A stretch of DNA of 64,000 nucleotides, from contig CAUYUJ010000340.1 in the NCBI GenBank assembly GCA_963575745.1, positions 51,153-115,152 on the forward strand, in the 5' to 3' direction. The stretch is from Prorocentrum cordatum. Taxonomy: Eukaryota > Sar > Dinophyceae > Prorocentrales > Prorocentraceae. The translations under genes and the position numbers were made by a program. A model generated the notes under the pieces. That model did not search any database. It was not told the origin of the DNA and saw only the letters and a list, made by a program, of their open reading frames with translations. Positions 54,610 to 64,000 of this stretch are shown one piece after another (position 1 is the first letter of the stretch; each line of letters starts with the position of its first letter).

Positions 54610-57030
54610 AAACGGCCGATCCCGCCACCGTGCTTTTCGATAGTAATATTCACCCGATCGAGCTGAGATCAAGATGGAGAGCGGGAATAAGATCGATTAT
54701 CACGGGAAAAAGACTAGAGAAAAATACTAGAGCTTCTAACGAATGGTCAATTTCGAGAACGAAATTTTCAACCGAGCAAAAGTCAGCAAAAGGTCCGTCG
54801 AGATTTTTCTTGCCAATGGGCGCCGGCGGTAAACCGTCAACCTTTGTTACCGCCGGGGGACTCGTAGAGCTTCCTGACAACATATACTGTCGAAAAAATT
54901 GCAGAGAACGAATAGTTTTTGAGCCGAACTCGAGTATCAGACCGAGTTCAGACCTCTGAATGCGACAGACGGACGCGTCTGATGTCTCCGAATCGATTCC
55001 ATTGATTACCCGCCCTGCAGCCCCCCTACAGCCCGAGCTAAGTGCAGAACGCCGACAGTAGCTCTCAAGATGACTGGAAGAATACGAACAGTTTCGTGAT
55101 TCTGGATCGCGCAGCAGACCGAGTTCAGAGCTCTCGATTCAACAGGCGAAACGCGCCTAAATGATTCCTGAGTGCGGTAGGTTGTGCTTACCAGACCTTA
55201 TACTGCCTACCAGCTCGAGTAAGTGAAAATACCGACAACGCGTATCAAAGTGACCTCGAATAATACCTATAGTTTTGCGGACCTAAGCTCTGGAATCGAT
55301 CGATGGGGGGGGGGGAGTTTGACCTATGGATTCAACAGGCGAACGCTTTCCTGAATCATTCTGAGTGCGATAGAGTCTTACCACAGCACTGTAGCTGCCC
55401 TACAGCTCGAGTTGAGTAGGAAATACCGACAACGCATATCAAGTTGACTCGGATAATACGAATACGTTTGCGGATCTAGCTCGGCTAGCAGACCGAGTTC
55501 AGACCTATGGATTCAATAGGCGAACGCGCCTGATGATTCTGAGTGCGATAGCTGTGCTTACCAGCACTGTAGCTGCCCTACAGCTCGAGTTAAGTACAAA
55601 ATACCGACAACGCGTATCAAGATGACTCGAAACGGCCGTTCCCGCCCGTGTGCTTTTTGGCCTTCAAAAATACCCGATCGAGCTCAGATCAAGATGGCGA
55701 GCGGGAATAAGATCGAATATCATGAGAGAAAATACTAGAGCTCTAACGAAATTGTCCAAACTGGCGCCGGCGGTAAACCGTCAACCTTTCTTACCGCCGG
55801 GGCTCGGTAGAGCTCCCTGACAGTAATAGAGTGGAAATAAATCCAAGAGAAACGAACCTAGTTATCCTACTCTAACAAAAAAAACAACAGTTTTCGCCAA
55901 TCCGTTCGATTATCAGAGCGAGTTCTGACCTCGCATGCGACAGGCGGAGCGTCTGATGTCTGCGAATCGACTCATGTGATTACCAGCCCTGCAGCCCCCC
56001 GACAGCCCGAGTTAAGTGCAGAAAACCGAGAGCATCTCTCAGAAAGACTCGAATAATACAATAGTTTCGCGAATCTGTTTCGAGCAGCAAATCAAGTTCT
56101 GAGCTTTCGAATCGTCCAACGAACGCGTCTGATGTGTGCAAATCGATTTCTATGACCCGCAGCACTGTAGCCCTCCCCCAGCACGAGTTGAGTGCAGAAA
56201 ATTGAGAGCACGTTGCACAATGATTCGGAGAATACGAATAGTTTCGCGAAGCTAGCTCGGGCAGCAGGCCGAGTTCAGAGCTCTCGATACAACAGACAAA
56301 CGCGCCCGATGATTCCCAATCGATTTATGTGACTATAGGCTCTGTAACTGCCCTAAAGCTCGAGTTAAGTACAGAAAACCGAGAGCGTTTGTCAAGATGA
56401 CTCGAATAATTCGAATAGGTTTGCTAGCCCTGCTACCAGACCGAGTTTAGACCTATGGATTTAACAGGCGAACGCGCCTGACGATTCTGAGTGCGATAGG
56501 TGTGCTTACCAGCACTGTAGCTGCCCTGGACCTCGAGTTAAGCAGAAAATACCGACAACGCGTATCAAGTTGACACGAATAATACGAATAGGACCTAGCT
56601 CGGCTAGCAGACCGAGTTCAGACCTCTGGATTCAACAGACGAACGCGCCTGATGATTCTGAGTGCAATAGGTGTGCTTACCAGCACTGTAGCTGGCCTAC
56701 AGCTCGAGTTAAGTAGAAAATACCGACAACGCGTATCAAGTTGACTCGAATAATACGAATAGATTTGCGGACCTAGCTCGGGTAGCAGACCGAGTTCAGA
56801 CCTCTGGATTGAACAGGCGAACGCGCCTGATGATTCTGAGTGCGATATCTGTGCTTACAGGCACTGTAGCTGCCCTACAGCTCGAGTTAAGTTGAAAATA
56901 CCGACAGCCCGTAGCAAGATGACTCGAAACGGCCGTTCCCGCCACCGTGCTTTTTGGCCTTCAAAGTTACCCGATCGAGCTGAGATCAAGATGGCGAGCG
57001 GGCATAAGATCGAATATCATGGGAAAAATA
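54610..57030 (+). repeat. Composite higher-order array, part 3
   Basis: M2 (54610), H (54818), satellites, M2 (55630), H (55764), six satellites, M2 (56930). Monomers between about 55140 and 55330 carry many single-base indels and a run of 11 G (55305-55315). Confidence 0.75.
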
Positions 57031-57178
57031 TATATAATTTTATATTAATAAAAATTAAACAATTTTTTTAGTTATAAATATTTCTTATTTATTTATATTT
57101 TTTATTAAATTAAAATTATGATTGAATATATTTAATTGAAATATTAATAAATATTTATATAATAGTTCAAATTCGATA
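57031..57178. other. Extremely AT-rich insert in an M2 module
   Basis: About 148 bases with almost no G or C ('tatataattttatattaata', 'aatatttcttatttatttat') split an M2 copy exactly between 'catgggaaaaa' and 'tactagagct', words that are adjacent in all other M2 copies. No long open frame. It looks like filler DNA of organellar or other AT-rich origin captured at a break; the source is not identified. Confidence 0.75.
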
Positions 57179-58617
57179 CTAGAGCTTCTAACGAATTGTC
57201 AAATTTCGAGAACAAATTTTTCAACCGACCAAAAGTCACCAAAAGGTCCGTCGAGATTTTTCTTGCCAACTAGCTCTCCAGCGCTCCGGAATTACTCTTA
57301 AGCTTCCAGCAATAACTTGCTAAGGAGAGCTCTACGAGTATTTCGAGAACGAAATATTTTCAACCGACCAAAAGTCACCAACTGGGCGCCGGCGGTAAAC
57401 CGTCAACCTTTCTTACCGCCGGGGGACTCGTAGAGCTTCCTGACAATATATAGTGTGGGAAATAATCCAGAGAACGACTAGTTTTCATGACTCTAACAAA
57501 AAACAAACAGTTTCGCAATCTAATTCGAGAATCAGACCGAGTTCAGACCTCGCAATGCGATAGGCGGACGCGTCTGATGTCTGCAAATCGACTTATGTCA
57601 TTACCAGCCCTGCAGCCCCCCGACAGCCCGAGTTAAGTGCAGAAAACCGAGAGCATCTCTCAGGATGACTCGAATAATACAATAGTTTCGCGAATCTGTT
57701 TCGAGCAGCAAACCAAGTTCTGAGCTTTCGAATCGTCCAACGAACGCGTCTGATGTATGCAAATCGATTTCTATAAGCCGCAGCACTGTAGCCCTCCCCC
57801 AGCACGAGTTGAGTGCAGAAAATTGAGAGCACGTTGCACGATGATTCGGACAATACGAATAGTTTCGCGAACCTAGCTCGGGCAGAAGGCCGAGTTCAGA
57901 GCTCTCGATACAACAGACAACCGCGCCCGATGATTCCCAATCGATTTATGTGACTATAGGCTCTGTAACTGCCCTAAAGCTCGAGTTAAGTACAGAAAAC
58001 CGAGTGTTTGTCAAGATGACTCGAATAATACGAATAGGTTTGCGGACCTAGCCCAGCTAGCAGACCGAGTTTAGACCTATCGATTCAACAGGCGAACGCG
58101 CCTGATGATTCTGAGTGCGATATCTGTGCTTACGAGCACTGTAGCTGCCCTAGATCTCGAGTTAAGCAGAAAATACCGACAACGCGTATCAAGTTGACTC
58201 GAATAATACGAATAGATTTGCGGGCCTAGCTCGGATAGCAGACCGAGTTCAGACCTCTGGATTCAACAGGCGAACGCGCCTGATGATTCTGAGTGCGATA
58301 GGTGTGCTTACCAGCACTGTAGCTGCCCTACAGCTCGAGTTAAGTAGAAAATACCGACAACGCGTATCAAGTTGACTCGAATAATACGAATAGATTTGCG
58401 GACCTAGCTCGGATAGCAGACCGAGTTCAGACCTCTGGATTGAACAGGCGAACGCGCCTGATGATTGTGAGTGCGATAGCTGTGCTTACAGGCACTGTAG
58501 CTGCCCTACAGCTCGAGTTAAGTTCAAAATACCAACAGCGCCTAGCAAGATGACTCGAAACGGCCGTTCCCGCCACCGTGCTTTTTGGCCTTCAAAGTTA
58601 CCCGATCGAGCTGGAAC
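57179..58617 (+). repeat. Rest of M2, H and satellites
   Basis: M2 remainder, linker, H (57384), about six satellites with phase points at 58031, 58209 and 58387 (spacing exactly 178), then the start of M2 (58560). Confidence 0.85.
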
Positions 58618-60474
58618 TTGTAAGCGTCCAAAACCCGGATAGCGAGGCAAGGCGCGAGCGCAGAGCGCTCCAAAGCCCCGCACGGCGACCTCTGCCAGGC
58701 CGCCTGGAACGATGCGTGGAGCGTCTTTTACGACGCGCGGGCTTCTGTGAAACCTAACACGAGACCTCTGCCTAGGAGCCTGCGAGCGAGGGCGAAGCAC
58801 TGGGCGCCGGCGGTAAACCGTCAACCTTTCTTACCGCCGGGGGACTCGTAGAGCTTCCTGACAATATATAATGTGGGAAAAGACTCTAAAGAACGACTAT
58901 TTTTTAAGCCCAAGCGATTTCAGACCTCTCCAGATAACGCTAACAAAAAACAAATAGTTTCGCAACCAAGTTCGAGTATCAAACCGAGTTCAGACCTCTG
59001 AATGCGACAGGCGGGCGCGTCTGATGTCTGCGAATCCACTCATGTGATTCCCAGCCCTGAAGCCCTCCTACAGCCCGAGTTAAGTGCAGAAAACCGACAG
59101 TATCGATTCGAATAATATAATAGTGTTGCAAACCTAGTTCGAGCAGCAGACCGAGTTCCGAGCTCTGGAATCGACCGAAAGACGCGCCTGATGTGTGAAA
59201 ACCGATATATGTGACCTGCAGCACTCTAGCCATCCCCCAGCACGAGTTCAGTGCAGAAAATTGAGAGCACGTCTCAAGATCATTCTGGCAATACGAACAG
59301 TTTCGCGAACCTAGCTCGGGCAGCAGGCCGAATTCAGACCTCTCGGTTCAATAGACGAACGCGACTGGTGATTTCCCATCGATGTTTGTCACTATGAGCC
59401 ATCTAGCTGCCCTACAGCTCGAGTTAAGTACAGAAAACCGAGAGCGTCTATCAAGATGACTCGAATAATATAAATAGGTTTGCGGACCTAGCTCGGCTAG
59501 CAGACCGAGTTCAGACCTCTGGATTCAACGGGCGAACGCGCGTGATGATTCTGAGTGCGATAGGTGTGCTTACCAGCACTCTAGCGCCCCTAAAGCTCGA
59601 GTTAAGTACAGAAAACTGGGCGCCGGCGGTAAACCGTCAACCTTTCTTACCGCCGGGGGACTCGTAGAGCTTCCTGACAATATATAATGTGGAGAAGAAT
59701 TTCAGAGAACGACTAGTTTTTCAGCCCAAGCGATTATAGAGCTCTGAAGATGACTCTAACGAAACAAACGAACTGTTTTCCAATCGAGCTCGAGTATGAA
59801 ACCGAGTTCAGACCTCTGAATGCGACAGGCAGACGCGTCTCATGTCTGCGGATCGATTCCTGTGATTACTAGCTCTGCAGCCCCCATACAGCCTGAGTTA
59901 AGTGCAGAAAACCGAGAGTTCCTCTCAGGATGACTCGAATAATACAACAGTTTCGCGGATCTCGTTCGAGCAGCAGACCGAGTTCCGAGCACTCGGTTCG
60001 ACGAACGGACGCGCCTGTGTCTCGAAATCGATTCTGTTATCAGCAGCACTGTAGCAACTCCCCCAGCCCGATTTAAGTACAGAAAAACGAGATCACTATA
60101 GACACTCGACAATACCATAGGGGTTCACGAACTAGCTTCGGGGAGCAGGCCCGAGTTCAGACTCTTGATTCACAGACGAACGCGCCTGATAATTCTGAAT
60201 TCGATTTCCGTCTTGTGATTTTCAGCTCGTGGAAATACTACAGATCGAGTTAAGAACGAAAAACCGAGAGCGTCTGCTATAATGATTCGAATAATACAAA
60301 TAGGTTTGCGACCCTAGCTCGACTAGCAGACCGAGTTCAGACCTCTCGATTCAACAGGCGAACGCGCCTGATCATTCTGAATGCATTAGCTGTGCTGACC
60401 AGCTCTGTAGGTGTCCTGAAGCTCGAGTTATCTTGAGAAAACCGACAGCGCCTATCAAGATGACTCGAAACGGC
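58618..60474 (+). repeat. GC-rich snippet, two H-headed satellite units
   Basis: GC-rich family piece (58618-58800), H (58802) with five satellites, H (59617) with four satellites. The monomer at about 60060-60250 is dense in small indels. Confidence 0.75.
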
Positions 60475-60684
60475 CGGTCCCGCCTGCCTGCTTTTTGGCC
60501 TTCAAAGTTCCCCGATCGAGCTGAGATCAAGATGGCGAGCGGGAATAAGATCGAATATCATGGGAAAAAATACTAGAGCTCTAACGAATTGTCAAATTTT
60601 GAGAACAAAAATTTCAACCGACCAAAAGTCACCAAAAGGTCCGTCGAGATTTTTCTTGCCAACTAGCTCTCCAGCTCCCCGGAA
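60475..60684 (+). repeat. M2 module leading into the terminal array
   Basis: Standard M2 landmarks up to 'tctccagctccccggaactgg'. Confidence 0.8.
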
Positions 60685-63600
60685 CTGGCGCCGGCGGTGA
60701 ACCGTCAACCTGGTCACCGCCGGGAACCTCGTAGAGCTCCTTGAATCCGTGAGAAAGCTCAGCATCGAAGCGGGAGCTTCTGGGAGCTTTTCTACAAAAA
60801 CTTCAAGTTGAGATTTTTTCGGAGTCAACATAAAGTCGGTTCCTTCAAGTGAACTGGTACTGAAAATGACTCTAGATGGCCGAGCTGATCAGGGAACGAA
60901 GTTTATATCTCAATGCTCGGAGTAAAAATCTGCTTTTTTCAAAATGAATTGTCAAATATCTTTCAAAAAATTGCAAAACCACCCAAAAGTTGTCACATTG
61001 TCCGCCTCGGCCGGCTGGACCAAAGTTCTCACTCCCAGCGAAGCTATTCATATGAAGTCTCGCGCTCTCAGTGGGAGCGCGAGACCATTCTGCGTCGACA
61101 AACATGCACCAGAACTCTCTAGGTCACCCATAGATCGATATAAATTAGAAAAAAAATCATCCGACACAAAAAATACAAAATTGTACAAATCGATATTTTT
61201 CATTGATTTTTGAAATTCTAATCAATTTGGGGCACTCTCGAGGTCCCATTCGGATGTCTCGCATGCGCACTTCGATTGGAATGTACCTGGCATGCATAGC
61301 CTGCACTCAGCTCGATTTATCATCGAACCACCGTTCGCACACTCATACAATAGAGACAGTATTTTCGAGCATACTGGCGCGGCGGTGAAACCGTCCAAAC
61401 CTGGTCACCGCGGGAACCATCGTAGAAGCTCCTTGAATCCGTGAGAAAGCTCAGCATCAAAGCGGGAGCTTCTGGGAGCTTTTCTACAAAAACTTCAAGT
61501 TGAGATTTTTTCGGAGTCAACATGAAGTCGGTTCCTTCAAGTGAACTGGTACTGAAAATGACTCTAGATGGCCGAGCTGAAGGGAACGAAGTTTATATCT
61601 CAATGCTCGGAGTAGAAAATCTGCTTTTTCCAAATGAATTGTCAAATATCTTTCAAAAAATTGCAAAACCACCCAAAAGTTGTCTCATTGTCCGCCTCGG
61701 CCGGCTGGACCAAAGTTCTCACTCCCAGCGAAGCTATTCATATGAAGTCTCGCGCTCTCAGTGAGAGCGCGAGACCATTCTGCGTCGACACAAATGCACC
61801 AGAACTCTCTAGGTCACCCATAGATCGATATAAATTAGAAAAAAATCATCCGACACAAAAAATATAAAATTGTACAAATCGATATTTTTTCATTAATTTT
61901 GAAAATTCTAATCAATTTGGGCACTCTCGAGACTCATTCGATGTCTCGCATGTCGCTGCTTCGATTGGAATGCACCTGGCATGCATAGCATGCACTCAGC
62001 TCGAATTATCATCGAAACACCGTTCGCAACACGCATACATAGAGACAGTATTTTGAGCATAACTCCTGACTCAGCCATTTCTAGGAACTCTCGAGCTTCC
62101 AGTGTGACGCGCCAGATCATTCTGCATCGACTGGTGTGCGTGAGAGGTCTGTAGCTTGCTGACAGCTCGAGTTAAGTAGAGCCAACCACCGTCACCTGCC
62201 AAACTGCACTGCAGGCAAAGTCGGTTCCTGCAAGTCTTTTGACAGTAATATTGCCCTAGAGCCCTGAAAATTTTACCAGCAGGTGCGCCATAGCTTTCCG
62301 GAACTGGCGCCGGCGTTGAACCGTCAACCTGGACACCGCCGGGAACCTCGTAGAGCTCCTTGAATCCGTGAGAAAGCTCAGCATCAAAGCGGGAGCTTCT
62401 GGGAGCTTTTCTACAAAAACTTCAAGTTGTGATTTTTTCGGAGTCAACATGAAGTCGGTTCCTTCAAGTGAACTGGTACTGAAAATGACTCTAGATGGCC
62501 GAGCTGATCAGGGAACGAAGTTTATATCTCAATGCTCGGAGTAAAAATCTGCTTTTTCAAAATGAATTGTCAAATATCTTTCAAAAATTTGCAAAACCAC
62601 CCAAAAGTTGTCACATTGTCCGCCTCGGCCGGCTGGACCAAAGTTCTCACTCCCAGCGAAGCTATTCATATGACGTCTCGCGCTCTCAGTGAGAGCGCGA
62701 GACCATTCTGCGTCGACAAAAATGCACCAGAACTCTCTAGGTCACCCATAGATCGATATAAATTAGAAAAAAAATCTTCCGACACAAAAAATATAAAATT
62801 GTACAAATCGATATTTTTCATTGATTTTGAAATTCTAATCAATTTGGGCACTCTCGAGGCTCCCATTCGATGTCTCGCATGTCGCTACTTCGATTGGAAT
62901 GTACCTGGCATGCATAGCATGCACTCAGCTCGAGTTATCATCGAAACACCGTTCGCAACACGCATACATAGAGACAGTATTTCAAGCATAACTCCTGACT
63001 CAGCCATTTCTAGGAACTCTCGAGCTTCCAGTGTGACGCGCCAGATCATTCTGCATCGACTGGTGTGCGTGAGAGGTCTGTAGCTTGCTGACAGCTCGAG
63101 TTAAGTAAAGCCCACCACCGTCACCTGCCAAACTGCACTGCAGGCAAAGTCGGTTCCTGCAAGTCTTTTGACAGTAATATTGCCCCTAGAGCCCTGAAAA
63201 TTTTACCAGCAGGTGCGCCATAGCTTACTGTATGTGAGAAAAATCCGTTTTCTAAAAACGAATTGTCAAATCTTGCACAAATTTTCAAAAACCGACCCCA
63301 GGTTAACACATTGTCTCTTTTGGTCGGGTCGGCCAACTAGCTCCACCCTGCGCCCGAATTCCTCTTAGCTCATCTCGTCGAAGAGCTCTACGAGGTATGT
63401 GAGAAAAATCCGTTTTCTGAAAACGAATTGTCAAATCTTGCACAAAGTTTCAAAAACCGACCCCAGGTTAACACATTGTCTCTTTTGGTCGGGTCGGCCA
63501 ACTGGCGCCGGCGGTGAACCGTCAACCTGGTCACCGCCGGGAACCTCGTAGAGCTCCTTGAATCCGTGAGAAAGCTCAGCATCGAAGCGGGAGCTTCTGG

Positions 63601-64000
63601 GAGCTTTTCTACAAAAACTTCAAGTTGAGATTTTTTCGGAGTCAACATGAAGTCGGTTCCTTCAAGTGAACTGGTACTGAAAATGACTCTAGATGGCCGA
63701 GCTGATCAGGAACGAAGTTTATATCTCAATGCTCGAGTAAAAATCTGCTTTTTGAAAATGAATTGTCAAATATCTTTCAAAAAATTGCAAAACCACCCAA
63801 AAGTTGTCACATTGTCCGCCTCGGCCGGCTGGACCAAAGTTCTCACTCCCAGCGAAGCTGTTCATATGAAGTCTCGCGCTCTCAGTGAGAGCGCGAGACC
63901 ATTCTGCGTCGACGAAAATGCACCAGAACTCTCTAGGTTACCCATAGATCGATATAAATTAGAAAAAAAATCATCCGACACAAAAAATACAAAATTGTAG
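60685..64000 (+). repeat. Young tandem array of a type III H-headed unit
   Basis: Four copies starting at about 60685, 61373, 62304 and 63503 (spacings about 690, 930 and 1200). Each begins with type III H, then 'ccttgaatccgtgagaaagc', 'gactctagatggccgagctg' and 'ggaccaaagttctcactccc'. The copies match over almost all of their shared length, much more closely than the satellites. Length differences come from how far each unit extends before the next H. The array is cut by the window end. Small open frames in these units (about 60 to 180 codons) repeat with the unit and lack any recognisable domain. Confidence 0.85.
62672..62702. repeat. 14 bp stem hairpin with one-base centre
   Basis: GTCTCGCGCTCTCA, one G, then TGAGAGCGCGAGAC: a perfect inverted repeat. 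The same hairpin lies at about 61052, 61745 and 63871; the first has one mismatch (TGGGAGC). Confidence 0.85.

Noticed and set aside
57150-57178. Possible tRNA T-arm in the AT-rich insert
   Set aside because: The loop-like word is present but no stem or acceptor could be paired.
41830-60684. Regularly spaced H copies as a CRISPR-like or integron-like array
   Set aside because: Spacings are 1-1.8 kb, the intervening DNA is related satellite, and the context is clearly eukaryotic.
60913-63083. Repeated 70-180 codon plus-strand frames in the terminal array as a gene family
   Set aside because: They start and stop with the repeat unit, cross the hairpin, lack domains, and differ in length by unit boundary.

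Overview
This is a eukaryotic window made of repeats and retrotransposons. No ordinary host gene, rRNA, tRNA, CRISPR array or bacterial operon could be supported. Every convincing open reading frame belongs to a non-LTR (LINE-type) retrotransposon, its truncated copies, or one separate 2.35 kb inserted element. A large, repeat-rich nuclear genome is implied. The reverse transcriptases have WADN in place of the usual YADD, and their style resembles LINE-like proteins I associate with dinoflagellates and related alveolates. That placement is an inference; no dinoflagellate spliced-leader sequence was seen.

Layout. About 1-30.6 kb is a + oriented mosaic of a ~178 bp satellite and recurring spacer modules, which I call M2, M4 and H. 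M2 is a ~220 bp 'cgatcccgcc ... gtccgtcgagatttttcttgcc' block. M4 is a ~450 bp 'ggttcc-caag-gttttgatagtaata ... gcggcataaccc' block. H is a ~55 bp nested palindrome with a CCGGCGGTAA / TTACCGCCGG stem. About 30.6-35.03 kb is the same material in reverse orientation. After LINE C, 41-60.7 kb is a composite higher-order array (satellites + M2 + H, roughly one H per 1-1.8 kb). The last 3.3 kb is a young, high-identity array of a different unit that runs off the window.

Mobile elements. There are three near-complete LINEs, all on the minus strand: A about 5.46-10.83 kb, B about 11.15-16.41 kb, C about 35.5-41.07 kb. Three 5'-truncated LINE ends lie at 1.51-2.11, 2.59-2.74 and 22.33-22.84 kb. A 2.35 kb element lies at 24.47-26.83 kb. 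All except A sit at the same base position in the loop of H, where two have an 8 bp target duplication (AACCTTGG or CAACCTGG). LINE C is the best preserved: ORF1 (coiled coil plus an ELKGW-type conserved block), then a stop codon, then in the same frame ORF2 (endonuclease, reverse transcriptase, RNase H).

Most notable. (1) The RNase H of every copy appears circularly permuted: the segment with the third and fourth catalytic Asp comes before the segment with the first Asp and the Glu, and ORF2 ends right after the Glu helix. (2) In all three long elements ORF1 and ORF2 share one frame, separated by one stop codon followed by an Arg codon, with no AUG before the endonuclease; this suggests readthrough or non-AUG initiation. 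(3) The RT has DN instead of DD in motif C and EG instead of QG in motif B in all three. (4) Insertion is specific to a hairpin-loop target. Together these describe an unusual site-specific LINE family. Other oddities are a 150 bp extremely AT-rich insert in a satellite module, a large inversion, and a 2.35 kb non-LINE passenger with a 9-residue repeat protein split by one nonsense codon.
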